Shown here in pieces: positions 8,584 through 17,307 of a stretch of DNA of 64,000 nucleotides; position 1 is the stretch's first letter, and each line of letters starts with the position of its first letter. The notes beneath the pieces were generated by a model. That model searched no databases. It saw nothing but the letters and a program-made list of their open reading frames with translations, and was not told the DNA's origin. The stretch is from Thermoflavifilum thermophilum (lineage in GTDB: Bacteria > Bacteroidota > Bacteroidia > Chitinophagales > Chitinophagaceae): assembly GCF_900116565.1 (NCBI RefSeq), contig NZ_FPCJ01000001.1, forward strand, positions 2,476,540-2,540,539, read 5' to 3'. The position numbers and the translations under genes were made by a program.

Positions 8584-10065
8584 ATGAAACGAGCCATCCT
8601 TCTGCTGATAACTGTTTTCTGCAGCTTCCAGTCTGCTCTTTCGCAACAGCTGCGAGCTTTGGATCCGCTGCCTACAGCCGCACAGCTGCATTGGCAATCC
8701 CTGCAGATGATTGCGATCATCCATTTTGGATTAAATACTTTTACCAACCAGGAATGGGGATACGGCGATGTGTCGCCCAATACATTTCATCCGGCCCGTT
8801 TTGATCCAGATCAGATCGTGGAAGCAGCGAAAGCAGCCGGCATTCGGGGCATCATCCTGGTAGCCAAGCATCACGATGGGTTTTGCTTGTGGCCTACGAA
8901 GACTACCGATTACAGCGTGCGGGCTTCTTCCTGGATGCAGGGGCAGGGCGATGTGGTGAGGGCTTTTGCGGAAGCCTGCAGGAGAGCTGGATTGGCTTTT
9001 GGGATTTATTGCTCGCCCTGGGACAGGCACAGTGCCGATTATGGCAATTACCGATATGTGCAGTTATACCGGCAGCAATGGCAGGAACTGGCCACTCAAT
9101 ACGGACCGTTGTTTGAATGCTGGTTTGACGGGGCCAACGGAGGAACGGGATATTATGGAGGAGCCCGTGAAAAACGCATCATCGATCGTTCGCATTACTA
9201 CGGCTGGGATACCACCTGGGCGCTGATTCGCCATTGGCAGCCGGGAGCGGTCATTTTCAGCGATGTGGGTCCGGATGTGCGCTGGGTAGGCAATGAACGC
9301 GGTTATGCAGCCGACAGCACCTGGGAAACCTTCACCCCCCAAAGTCCCGATAATCAGCCGCCAGCACCCGGCCATGTATTGACCCGTTATTCACCTTATG
9401 GTACTGCAAATGGCAAATTCTGGATGCCCACTGAATGTGATGTGCCATTGCGTCCCGGCTGGTTTTATCACCCGGAAGAGGAAGGCAAGCAAAAAACGCC
9501 TCAGCAGCTCTGGGAAATTTATGTACACAGTGTAGGCCGTGCAGGGGTCATGAATCTGGGATTGGCCCCCACACCCGATGGGATACTCGATACGCAAGAT
9601 GTACGCATCCTCCGGGCTTTCGGTACTTTCCTGAAACAGGTATTCGATACCAATCTGCTAAAAACAGCTCGCCTCACAGGCCCTGAAGGTATGAGCAAGG
9701 CCAATGCCGCCCGCCTGTTGCAGCGCCTGACCGATGGCCATGATACCACCGGCTGGCTCACACCGGCCACATGGCACAGTGCCAACCTCGTGTGTACCTG
9801 GCCTCGACCTCAGACTTTTCGGTTGATCCAACTGAAAGAAGATATTCGCTTCGGTCAGCATATCCGGCAGGTGAGGGTGGAAGCGATGACTTCCAAAGGA
9901 TGGGAAACGCTTGCACGGGTTCGCGGCATAGGTGCCAACCGATTGATTGAACTACCTACGCCGGTAACCACGCGTGCCTTGCGTTTTCACATTGAAACAA
10001 AACAAGGGTTTGCCTTAAGTGAAATGGGTATTTATTCGTATTTTCAACCTCCCACATTTCCATAA
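8584..10065 (+). CDS. Alpha-L-fucosidase, glycoside hydrolase family 29
   Basis: The 493-residue protein has a signal peptide (MKRAILLLITVFCSFQSALSQ) and so acts in the periplasm or at the cell surface. The N-terminal TIM barrel carries the family hallmarks: HFGLNTFTNQEWGYG near residue 45, AKHHDGFCLWPTKTTDYSV near 96-114, and WFDGANGG with Asp182 in the position of the catalytic nucleophile. The C-terminal part, from about residue 390, looks like a beta-sandwich accessory domain. GH29 enzymes remove terminal alpha-L-fucose with retention. Its place after the SusC/SusD pair points to a fucose-containing substrate. The ATG at 8584 is chosen because it starts the signal peptide; the open frame upstream runs through the terminator. 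Confidence 0.9.
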   Translation: MKRAILLLITVFCSFQSALSQQLRALDPLPTAAQLHWQSLQMIAIIHFGLNTFTNQEWGYGDVSPNTFHPARFDPDQIVEAAKAAGIRGIILVAKHHDGFCLWPTKTTDYSVRASSWMQGQGDVVRAFAEACRRAGLAFGIYCSPWDRHSADYGNYRYVQLYRQQWQELATQYGPLFECWFDGANGGTGYYGGAREKRIIDRSHYYGWDTTWALIRHWQPGAVIFSDVGPDVRWVGNERGYAADSTWETFTPQSPDNQPPAPGHVLTRYSPYGTANGKFWMPTECDVPLRPGWFYHPEEEGKQKTPQQLWEIYVHSVGRAGVMNLGLAPTPDGILDTQDVRILRAFGTFLKQVFDTNLLKTARLTGPEGMSKANAARLLQRLTDGHDTTGWLTPATWHSANLVCTWPRPQTFRLIQLKEDIRFGQHIRQVRVEAMTSKGWETLARVRGIGANRLIELPTPVTTRALRFHIETKQGFALSEMGIYSYFQPPTFP

Positions 10066-10067
10066 AC

Positions 10068-10550
10068 ATGGCCGTTGCCTATCAGCAGTATCTGTTTACA
10101 TCGCTTGGCTGGCTGCATATTCGGGCTACAGACCAGGCTCTGACGGCTATCCAATTTTCTGAAAAACAGGGAACAGACCAACCTAACGAATTGACCTTTC
10201 GGGCAGCCTGTCAGTTAACGGAATTCCTGGAGAAGAAAAGAACGAGTTTTGACTTGCCTTTGGAATTTCGAGGTACCGATTTTCAGAAAAAAGTTTGGCT
10301 TGCGCTGCAACGCATCCCTTATGGTCATACCATCACCTATACAGAGCTGGCATTGTGGCTGGGCGACGAAAAATGCATCCGGGCTGCTGCACATGCCAGT
10401 GGTACCAATCCGCTGCTGATTCTGGTCCCCTGCCATCGGGTAGTGGGCAGCCATGGCCATCTCACAGGCTATGCAGGTGGCCTCTGGCGCAAACAAAAAC
10501 TATTGGAACTGGAAGGAGCTTTAGCCATGCAGGCCGAAATTTCCTGGTAA
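10068..10550 (+). CDS. ogt: Methylated-DNA-[protein]-cysteine S-methyltransferase
   Basis: This 160-residue suicide repair protein transfers alkyl groups from O6-alkylguanine in DNA to its own cysteine. The active-site signature PCHRV is present, with Cys122 as acceptor. It is preceded by RAAAHASGTNPL and by an FQKKVWLALQRIPYG helix-turn-helix segment that inserts into the minor groove. The C-terminal LTGYAGGLWRKQKLLELE is also typical. The length matches Ogt-type enzymes without an AraC-like regulatory domain. It starts 2 bases after the fucosidase stop, so it may be co-transcribed with it, though the functions are unrelated. Confidence 0.93.
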   Translation: MAVAYQQYLFTSLGWLHIRATDQALTAIQFSEKQGTDQPNELTFRAACQLTEFLEKKRTSFDLPLEFRGTDFQKKVWLALQRIPYGHTITYTELALWLGDEKCIRAAAHASGTNPLLILVPCHRVVGSHGHLTGYAGGLWRKQKLLELEGALAMQAEISW

Positions 10551-10593
10551 TCGGCCATTGCAGGGCGTGTTTTCACCGAAATCATTGCTTGAT

Positions 10594-11178
10594 ATGCCCA
10601 TCAACATTGAACTCAATTCGATATTCGATCAGGCTAAAGCCTGGAAAAAAGAAATGCAGCTCTTGCGCAATATCGTACTCGATTTCCCGCTGCAGGAAGA
10701 AAAAAAATGGGGCTGGCCTTGCTATACTTACGATGGCAAAAATGTGGTGCTCATCCACACTTTTAAAACATATTGTGCGCTGTTGTTTTTCAAGGGTGCT
10801 TTGTTGAAAGATCCTTACGGCTTGCTGCTGCAGCAAACGCCCCATGTACAGGCAGCCCGGCAAATGCGCTTCCGCCAAGCAGCAGAAATACTTCGGCTGG
10901 AGCCACACATTCGCGCCTATATCCAGCAAGCCATAGAAGTGGAAAAATTGGGCATGCAGGTGAAACGCAAACCAGCAGAAGCATATCCGATGCCGGAAGA
11001 GTTTCAACAAAAACTCCAGGAAAATGCGCAGCTGAAACAGGCATTTGACAAGCTCACGCCAGGCCGCCGAAAAGCTTATCTGCTGTATTTCGCAGCTCCC
11101 AAACAATCCAAAACCCGGATAGCCCGCATAGAGAAATACATTCCTCAGATCTTGCAGGGGAAAGGATTGCAGGATTAA
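10594..11178 (+). CDS. YdeI-family protein (DUF1801 plus OmdA-like C-terminus)
   Basis: This cytoplasmic protein of 194 residues has an N-terminal DUF1801-like half (WGWPCYTYDGKNVVLIHTFKTYCALLFFKGALL, in two overlapping blocks). The basic C-terminal half contains FDKLTPGRRKAYLLYFAAPKQ followed by KTRIARIEKYIP, the pattern of YdeI / bacteriocin-protection-like proteins. The exact role of this family is not established. The ATG at 10594 fits the family start; a TTG at 10558, 8 bases after ogt, is in frame. No enzymatic residues can be named with confidence. Confidence 0.78.
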   Translation: MPINIELNSIFDQAKAWKKEMQLLRNIVLDFPLQEEKKWGWPCYTYDGKNVVLIHTFKTYCALLFFKGALLKDPYGLLLQQTPHVQAARQMRFRQAAEILRLEPHIRAYIQQAIEVEKLGMQVKRKPAEAYPMPEEFQQKLQENAQLKQAFDKLTPGRRKAYLLYFAAPKQSKTRIARIEKYIPQILQGKGLQD

Positions 11179-11242
11179 ATCCAATTTCATGGCAGCTCCG
11201 CATTTTTCTTTCATCTGAAAATTGTTATTTCGTCGCAAAAAA

Positions 11243-12001
11243 ATGCGTGTTGTTGCCATTATTCCTGCCCGCTATGCTTCAACCCGGTTTCCTGGGAAGC
11301 CACTGGTAGATATTGCGGGTAAATCGATGATCAGGCGGGTATATGAACGCGTATCAGCAGCTGCCGGCATACAGGAGGTATGGGTAGCCACAGATGATGA
11401 AAGAATTTATAATCATGTAAAAAGCTGGAATGGGCAAGTGATGATGACGGCTGTTCATCATCAGAGCGGTACGGAACGCTGTGCGGAGCTGGCGGGCAGG
11501 TTAGATCCTGCGCCCGACATTGTGGTGAATGTGCAGGGCGATGAACCTTTTATTCAGCAGGCCCATTTGCATGCACTGGTGGCATGTTTCAATGATCAGG
11601 AAGTGATGATTGCCTCTTTGATGAAGCGCATTCTGAATCCGGAAGAATTGATGAGTCCGCATCTTCCGAAGGTAATCGTGAATCAGCAAAATGATGCCCT
11701 GTATTTTTCCCGGCAGCCGGTGCCTTATTTGCGTGATGTTCCGCAAAGCGAGTGGCTTGCTCATCACATGTATTACAAGCATGTGGGCATTTATGCATTT
11801 CGGATGCATGTATTGCAGGAGCTGGTGCGATTGCCTGCTACTCCATTGGAACAGGCCGAAAAGCTGGAACAGTTGCGCTGGCTGGAACATGGCTATCGCA
11901 TTCGAATGGCTGTTACACATGCCGAACAATTTGCCATCGATACACCGGAAGATTTGCAGCGCTGTCTGGAAAGGTTAGATGAGCTGGAAGCAAACATGTA
12001 A
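11243..12001 (+). CDS. kdsB: 3-deoxy-manno-octulosonate cytidylyltransferase (CMP-Kdo synthetase)
   Basis: The 252-residue enzyme activates Kdo with CTP for assembly of the lipopolysaccharide inner core. The N-terminal nucleotide-binding motif IIPARYASTRFPGKPLVDIAGK is complete (read in two parts, residues about 6-27). It is followed by VWVATDDERI, a TAVHHQSGTER block and NVQGDEPFI, all diagnostic for KdsB. ALYFSRQPVPYLR and HVGIYAFR match later conserved segments. The protein has normal length and is cytoplasmic. Its presence shows an LPS-bearing outer membrane. The next gene is convergent and the two share a hairpin terminator. Confidence 0.95.
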   Translation: MRVVAIIPARYASTRFPGKPLVDIAGKSMIRRVYERVSAAAGIQEVWVATDDERIYNHVKSWNGQVMMTAVHHQSGTERCAELAGRLDPAPDIVVNVQGDEPFIQQAHLHALVACFNDQEVMIASLMKRILNPEELMSPHLPKVIVNQQNDALYFSRQPVPYLRDVPQSEWLAHHMYYKHVGIYAFRMHVLQELVRLPATPLEQAEKLEQLRWLEHGYRIRMAVTHAEQFAIDTPEDLQRCLERLDELEANM

Positions 12002-12002
12002 A

Positions 12003-12026
12003 AGGCCTCCATGGGGTAGGAGGCCT
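12003..12026. terminator. Bidirectional hairpin between kdsB and aconitase
   Basis: AGGCCTCC (12003-12010) and GGAGGCCT (12019-12026) form a perfect 8-bp stem with an 8-base loop, immediately after the kdsB stop codon. It lies between two convergent genes and could stop transcription from both sides. T-rich sequence follows only loosely. Confidence 0.6.
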
Positions 12027-12059
12027 GGAATTGAAATTCTTTAGAGTTATTTAGATAAT

Positions 12060-14852
12060 TCAGTTTTTCTCAGCCTTCAAAAACTGCCGAAGCACGTATT
12101 GCAAGATGCCGCCGTGGCGGTAGTATTCCACCTCAATCAGTGAATCGAGCCGGGCGATGGCTTCAAATTGCACTTGCTGTCCGTCTTCTTTTTGGGCGAT
12201 GATTTGCAGCTTTTTCAGGGGTTCAATATTCGCAATACCTTGAATGGTAAATATTTCCCTGCCGGTGAGGCCCAGTTTTTCGGCATTTTGGCCCTCCATG
12301 AATTGCAGGGGCAGCACGCCCATGCCCACCAGGTTGCTGCGGTGGATGCGTTCAAAGCTTTCGGCCAGCACGGCTTTGATGCCCAGCAGGTAGGTGCCTT
12401 TAGCGGCCCAGTCGCGTGAAGAGCCGCTTCCATATTCTTTTCCGGCCAGCACAATCAGGGGTGTGCCATTGGCTTTGTATTGCATGGCGGCATCATACAC
12501 CGTCATTTCTTCGCCGGTGGGCAGATAGGTGGTGTAGCCCCCTTCGCGGCTGGCCAGTTTGTTTTTGATACGCACATTGGCAAAGGTGCCTCTCACCATC
12601 ACTTCGTCGTTGCCCCGGCGGGAGCCATAGGAATTGAAATCTTCTTTCTTCACGCCTTTGCTGAGCAAATACTGGCCGGCAGGCGAATTTTCGCGGAATG
12701 AGCCGGCAGGCGAAATATGGTCGGTCGTGACGCTATCGCCCAGCACCAGCAATGCTCGCGCACTTTTGATATCCTGCAGAGGGGCGGGTTCTTCCGGTAA
12801 ATTGTGGAAGAAAGGTGCTTCTTTGATGTAAGTAGATTGCGGATTCCACTGGAAGAGCTTGCCAGAAGGCACCTGCAGGTTACGCCAGATGTCGTTGCCC
12901 TGGAAGATTTCGTTGTAGGTTTTTTCGAAATCGTGGCGATCCACTACTTTTTGCATCAAGGCCACAATCTCATCGTTAGTGGGCCAGATATCTTTCAGGT
13001 ACACGGGTTTCAGGTTGGGATCATAGCCTATGGGTTCGTGGGTGAGGTCAATATCAATTCTTCCGGCCAAGGCATACACAATCACCAGCATGGGCGACAT
13101 GAGGAAGTTCATTTTGACCTGCGGGTGGATGCGGGCTTCGAAATTGCGGTTGCCGGAAAGTACGGAAGCCACCACCAGGTCGTTTTCTTCGATGGCTTTG
13201 GCGATGGGTTCGGGCAGGGGTCCCGAGTTGCCGATGCAGGTGGTGCAACCGTAGCCTACCACGTGGAAGCGCAGTGCTTCGAGGTCTTCCAGCAAATCGG
13301 CCCGCTGCAAATAGCTGGTCACCACTTTGGAGCCGGGGGCCAGCGAGGTTTTCACCCAGGGTTTCACGTCGAGTCCAAACTCACGCGCCTTCTTAGCCAC
13401 CAGTCCCGCCCCCAGCATCACATAGGGATTGGAGGTATTGGTGCAGGAGGTGATGGCGGCAATCACTACGGCCCCGTCCGACAGGAGGAACTTTTCCGGT
13501 CCCACGTGTACCCACACGCGTTTCATGCCATTGGTGATTTCGGGTTCTATATCCACTTCCACCGGGGCTTCTACTGGTTGGGTAACAGCAGCCGTTTCCA
13601 CCTGATCGCCCCCTTCACTGTTCCAGCGTTCCAGCTGGGTGTCGCTGATGGGCGTGTATTTGCGGTTGTAGGTCTTATCCAGCAAGCTGATGAAGGTTTG
13701 CTTGAATTCGCGCAACAGGATTTTGTCTTGCGGCCGGCGTGGCCCGGCTACGGTGGGTTCTACGGTCGACAGATCGAGTTCCAGCACGTCGGTGTACTCG
13801 ATCTGTTCATTGCCGGTACGCCAGAGCAGGTTTTCCTTGCAATATTGTTCCACCGTCAGCACTTGCTCCTCAGGCCGGTTGGTGCTGCGCATGTATTCCA
13901 GCGTTTTGTGGTCAATGGGGAAATAGGTGATGGTGCAGCCAAATTCGGGCGACATATTGCCGATGGTAGCCCGGTCGGGCACGGTGAGATGATCGAGACC
14001 CGGGCCAAACACTTCCACAAATTTGCCCACCACGCCATACTTGCGGAGCAGGGCTGTGATGGTGAGTACCAGATCTGTGGCTGTGGTGCCCATTGGCAGT
14101 TTTCCCGTAAGCTTCAGGCCAATGACTTCGGGTACGATGAAATAAATGGGCTGCCCCAGCAAAGCAGCTTCGGCTTCGATGCCTCCTACGCCCCATCCCA
14201 CTACGCCGATGCCATTGACCATGGGCGTGTGGCTATCGGTGCCTACCAGGGTGTCGGGAAAGATTTCCCCATCGCGTGTGATCACTCCTTGCGCCAGGTA
14301 TTCCAGGTTCACCTGGTGGCAAATACCCATGCCTGGTGGTACCACACTAAAATTGTTGAAAGCCTGCTGAGCCCATTTCAGCAGCTCATAGCGTTCTTTG
14401 TTGCGTTCGTATTCCTTCTCTACATTTTTTTCATAAGCATATTCAGTACCGAAATAATCGACCTGTACCGAATGATCTACGACCAGGTCAACCGGAATCA
14501 GCGGATTGATTTTTTCCGGATTTTTCCCTTTGCGGGCCATTTCATCGCGCAGGGACGCAATATCTACCACGGCGGGTACACCCGTAAAGTCTTGCATCAA
14601 TACCCGGGCCGGCTTAAAGGGAATATCTTTATCCATGCCGCGAGGCTGCCAGTGGAGTAGGGTTTCTACCTGATCGCGCGTGATGGCAAAATCATCAAAA
14701 TTTCGGAGTGCATTTTCCAGCAAAATCCGGATAGAAAAGGGCAACCGTTGAATGTTGTAGCCTTTTTTTTCCAGTTCACGCAGGTTGTAATAATCAAATT
14801 TGCCTTTGGGAGTGTCTAATGTTTTCCGAATGGAAAAAAGGTCTTTTCTCAT
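12060..14852 (-). CDS. acnA: Aconitate hydratase (AcnA type)
   Basis: The 930-residue enzyme interconverts citrate and isocitrate in the TCA cycle with a [4Fe-4S] cluster. Cluster-ligand regions are visible: SCTNTSNPYVMLGAGL near residue 477 supplies the first cysteine, and GCTTCIGNSGPL near 540 the other two. Substrate-binding blocks include DSHTPMVNGIGVVGWGVGG and, in the C-terminal swivel domain, YGSGSSRDWAAKG. The length and the N-terminal SIRKTLDTPKGKFDYYNLREL match the AcnA/IRP1 class, not AcnB. A linker around residues 395-440 (EAPVEVDIEPE) is variable in the family. The gene is monocistronic and convergent with kdsB. Confidence 0.96.
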   Translation of the reverse strand: MRKDLFSIRKTLDTPKGKFDYYNLRELEKKGYNIQRLPFSIRILLENALRNFDDFAITRDQVETLLHWQPRGMDKDIPFKPARVLMQDFTGVPAVVDIASLRDEMARKGKNPEKINPLIPVDLVVDHSVQVDYFGTEYAYEKNVEKEYERNKERYELLKWAQQAFNNFSVVPPGMGICHQVNLEYLAQGVITRDGEIFPDTLVGTDSHTPMVNGIGVVGWGVGGIEAEAALLGQPIYFIVPEVIGLKLTGKLPMGTTATDLVLTITALLRKYGVVGKFVEVFGPGLDHLTVPDRATIGNMSPEFGCTITYFPIDHKTLEYMRSTNRPEEQVLTVEQYCKENLLWRTGNEQIEYTDVLELDLSTVEPTVAGPRRPQDKILLREFKQTFISLLDKTYNRKYTPISDTQLERWNSEGGDQVETAAVTQPVEAPVEVDIEPEITNGMKRVWVHVGPEKFLLSDGAVVIAAITSCTNTSNPYVMLGAGLVAKKAREFGLDVKPWVKTSLAPGSKVVTSYLQRADLLEDLEALRFHVVGYGCTTCIGNSGPLPEPIAKAIEENDLVVASVLSGNRNFEARIHPQVKMNFLMSPMLVIVYALAGRIDIDLTHEPIGYDPNLKPVYLKDIWPTNDEIVALMQKVVDRHDFEKTYNEIFQGNDIWRNLQVPSGKLFQWNPQSTYIKEAPFFHNLPEEPAPLQDIKSARALLVLGDSVTTDHISPAGSFRENSPAGQYLLSKGVKKEDFNSYGSRRGNDEVMVRGTFANVRIKNKLASREGGYTTYLPTGEEMTVYDAAMQYKANGTPLIVLAGKEYGSGSSRDWAAKGTYLLGIKAVLAESFERIHRSNLVGMGVLPLQFMEGQNAEKLGLTGREIFTIQGIANIEPLKKLQIIAQKEDGQQVQFEAIARLDSLIEVEYYRHGGILQYVLRQFLKAEKN

Positions 14853-15001
14853 GACTTTTTATTTAAGGCTTTGGAATGATTGGCAAAAGCAGGTTACCTA
14901 TTGGTAAACAGGCTGTAAAATTACCACTTTGCCTGTTGTTTAGCAAAGCTTTTAAGCGGAGATGCAGGAATGCGAGTGTGGATGCTATACGATGGTTTTA
15001 T

Positions 15002-16417
15002 TCACTGGAAAAAATGTTCCGGAATCGTACGATTCATTTTCCAGGCAGCAGGATAACAATTATTGATACGATGCCCTATGGATTTGATCCATCCCAACGG
15101 AAAACGATGGTATGTAACCAGATACCATCCGGGAGTTAAAGGATGGGCGTCGGGACTATGTTTTTGCAAATAACGCAAGGCCTGTTCGCGATTCAATTCT
15201 AAAGTAGGTAAGTCTTCCCGCAGCCCGATCTGCAAAGACAGGGCATGGTCGGGTATCCATTCTTTGTTGAATTTGCCCACACATAAACCGGCCATGCGTA
15301 TGGGCACACGGCGGGCAAGCTCATGAAGTGCAGGTATTTGTGCTGTGGGGAAAAGATAGGTTTTCTCTTCGTATTGAATTACACTCACATCAGCATTTTT
15401 CGGTAGATAAGCTTCTGGCCATTCGTTTTTCAGTTGACCAAATTCGAAAATCCGGTGCTTTTTTAAAAATGCCGAACGCGGTTGTATGGTTTGGTGATCA
15501 GACTTGCGGAGCACGGCCAGGAAAAAGCCTTCGCCTGCCAGCCGATCGGGGTAAAAACGATATACAGGCGCCCGGTGTTGAGGAGTGAATGTGTGTACAA
15601 TGCCCCAGCTATCGGGAATCTGCAGATGCAAAGGTTCAGCCTGGGTTTGGGCAATCAATGCATCCACGACCTGTTCGTCTTCTTCCATTGAAAAAGAACA
15701 GGTGCTGTAAATCAGCCATCCGCCGGGCTTCAGCGCCGGCCAGATGTCGGTCACCAAATGTTGTTGCTTTTTGCTGCAGGCAGTCACGCTACCGGGTGTC
15801 CACAACCTACACATCTGGCGATCTTTACGGAACATACCCGATCCGGAACAGGGCGCATCTACCAGAATCAGGTCAAAACCCATCGGCAGGCTTTGAAAAT
15901 AATGAGCCTCGGCTTGTGTAAGCACTATCTGCGGATATCCCCACCGGATCAGGTTTTCCTGCAGGATTTGCCCGCGCTGAGGCACGGTTTCGTTGTTCAC
16001 CAGCAGGTCATCGGGTTGCAGATGATCGAGCAGAATGGTGGATTTACCGCCCGGTGCGGCACAGAGGTCGAGCAACAAAGCCGCTGTGGAACGGCGTTGG
16101 GCACTCCATTGTTTCATGACGAAATCCACGAACATCGAGGAAGCTTCCTGTACATAGTAAGCGCCGGCATAAAACAATGGATCAAACAGGAAGGAAGGCC
16201 TTTCCCGAAGATAATATCCATTGGCCGACCAGGGCACGGGTGAGTCAATTGGTAGAAGAGTGTCAGGCTTCAGGCCTGGTGCCCACTTTTTCCATTTCAC
16301 CGGATGCAGCCGGATGCTTACCGGAGCCGGTTGCTGATGTGCGTCCAAAAAGGCCTGCACATCCACACCAGGCAAAGAAGACAAAGATTTCAGAAAATCT
16401 TCAGGAAGGGAAGTCAA
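15002..16417 (-). CDS. rRNA (cytosine-C5-)-methyltransferase, RsmF/NOL1/NOP2/Sun family
   Basis: The 471-residue protein uses S-adenosylmethionine to methylate cytosine C5 in rRNA. The SAM-binding motif I reads LDLCAAPGGKS near residue 115. Motif IV, DAPCSGSGMFRKD, carries one catalytic cysteine, and motif VI, STCSFSMEEDEQVV, carries the nucleophile. The N-terminal segment is the usual RsmB/F-type RNA-binding region. The C-terminal 150 residues (ALRYLQKHSP and TYHRFPLGWIK) match the RsmF/YebU-like PUA-type extension. Bacteroidota often have one such enzyme of about 460 residues. The exact rRNA target cannot be read from sequence. Confidence 0.9.
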   Translation of the reverse strand: MTSLPEDFLKSLSSLPGVDVQAFLDAHQQPAPVSIRLHPVKWKKWAPGLKPDTLLPIDSPVPWSANGYYLRERPSFLFDPLFYAGAYYVQEASSMFVDFVMKQWSAQRRSTAALLLDLCAAPGGKSTILLDHLQPDDLLVNNETVPQRGQILQENLIRWGYPQIVLTQAEAHYFQSLPMGFDLILVDAPCSGSGMFRKDRQMCRLWTPGSVTACSKKQQHLVTDIWPALKPGGWLIYSTCSFSMEEDEQVVDALIAQTQAEPLHLQIPDSWGIVHTFTPQHRAPVYRFYPDRLAGEGFFLAVLRKSDHQTIQPRSAFLKKHRIFEFGQLKNEWPEAYLPKNADVSVIQYEEKTYLFPTAQIPALHELARRVPIRMAGLCVGKFNKEWIPDHALSLQIGLREDLPTLELNREQALRYLQKHSPDAHPLTPGWYLVTYHRFPLGWIKSIGHRINNCYPAAWKMNRTIPEHFFQ

Positions 16418-16496
16418 CTTTCCAGGGATTTGATTCGATCCATTTTACAAAAATACGAGCCCTGTGCGGAACGGGAAAATACAAAACGTGGGCTGG

Positions 16497-17288
16497 ATGC
16501 TATATGCTTGCATTTTTTTTATGCATACACTTGAGGCCCAGCAAATGGCGGCTTTCCGGACGGAAAATTCTACGGCTGCATTGTTTCAACATACGGGTGT
16601 TGCAAAGGATATAAATCAAGGCTTACCTGACCGATGGTTTGACAAGCCCATAGTCAAGGATGGGCTGGTGCCAGGCTTATTGATAGGCGATGGCCTTGCC
16701 ACTTATGACCATCACAAATTCTTGTTCAGCAGTGCTGGGCTGAAAGGGGAGATTGTGGAAGATTATCCGCATTTTCACACTTCGGTTGATAACTATTTGC
16801 AGTATGTGCCAGCAGTTGAGACATTTACCCTTCGATTCACCCATCTGCAGCCTGCACACGATATAAAGCATCAGTTAGCTTTGTTTTTCACTACTACATT
16901 GATTCAGGGCATAGTCGTGACCAGCCTGAAATATGCCGTGCATGAACAAAGACCCGATGGAAGTGATTTTCATTCCTTCCCTTCGGGGCATACCACCACG
17001 GCTTTTGGTGGGGCTATGTTTTTATATGAGGAATACAAAAACAGTCCACATCACTGGGTGGCATATACGGGATTTCCGGTAGCTGCTACCACCGCAGCCC
17101 TCCGGTTGTATAACAACAGGCACTGGTACTCCGATGTGGCGGTAGGTGCTGCTTTAGGCATACTTTGCACAGAAGCCTCCTATGCAATTTTACCTGATAT
17201 AGACCGCTGGTTTCATTGGAAACACCCAGCCCCTGATGTGGCAAAAGAAAACCTGCCCTGGCTGTTTTTAAGTAAGCAGGGCAGGTAG
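16497..17288 (+). CDS. PAP2-family phosphatase, exported
   Basis: The three-part PAP2 signature is intact: KYAVHEQRPDG (KX6RP type), FPSGHTTTAFGG with the catalytic PSGH, and a later RLYNNRHWYSDV with the catalytic His and Asp. Such enzymes dephosphorylate lipid phosphates or undecaprenyl pyrophosphate, or act as nonspecific acid phosphatases. The ATG at 16497 starts a short hydrophobic segment (LYACIFFMHTLEAQ) that looks like a signal peptide. Membrane segments are weak, so the protein may be periplasmic or peripheral. The last 30 codons also encode the stem of a terminator used by the convergent receptor gene. Confidence 0.85.
   Translation: MLYACIFFMHTLEAQQMAAFRTENSTAALFQHTGVAKDINQGLPDRWFDKPIVKDGLVPGLLIGDGLATYDHHKFLFSSAGLKGEIVEDYPHFHTSVDNYLQYVPAVETFTLRFTHLQPAHDIKHQLALFFTTTLIQGIVVTSLKYAVHEQRPDGSDFHSFPSGHTTTAFGGAMFLYEEYKNSPHHWVAYTGFPVAATTAALRLYNNRHWYSDVAVGAALGILCTEASYAILPDIDRWFHWKHPAPDVAKENLPWLFLSKQGR
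17252..17285 (-). terminator. Terminator of the TonB receptor gene, embedded in the PAP2 coding end
   Basis: CCTGCCCTG (17252-17260) and CAGGGCAGG (17277-17285) form a perfect 9-bp stem with a 16-base loop. On the minus strand the stem is followed by TTTTCTTTT, which gives a normal intrinsic terminator for the receptor gene ending at 17308. The stem lies within the last codons of the convergent PAP2 gene. Confidence 0.65.
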
Positions 17289-17307
17289 TAATTTTACCAG
17301 GAGGTTA

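Noticed and set aside
12804-14660. 618-codon open frame antisense to aconitase
   Set aside because: It mirrors the codon bias of acnA on the other strand, has no recognisable domain, and acnA is complete with all cluster ligands.
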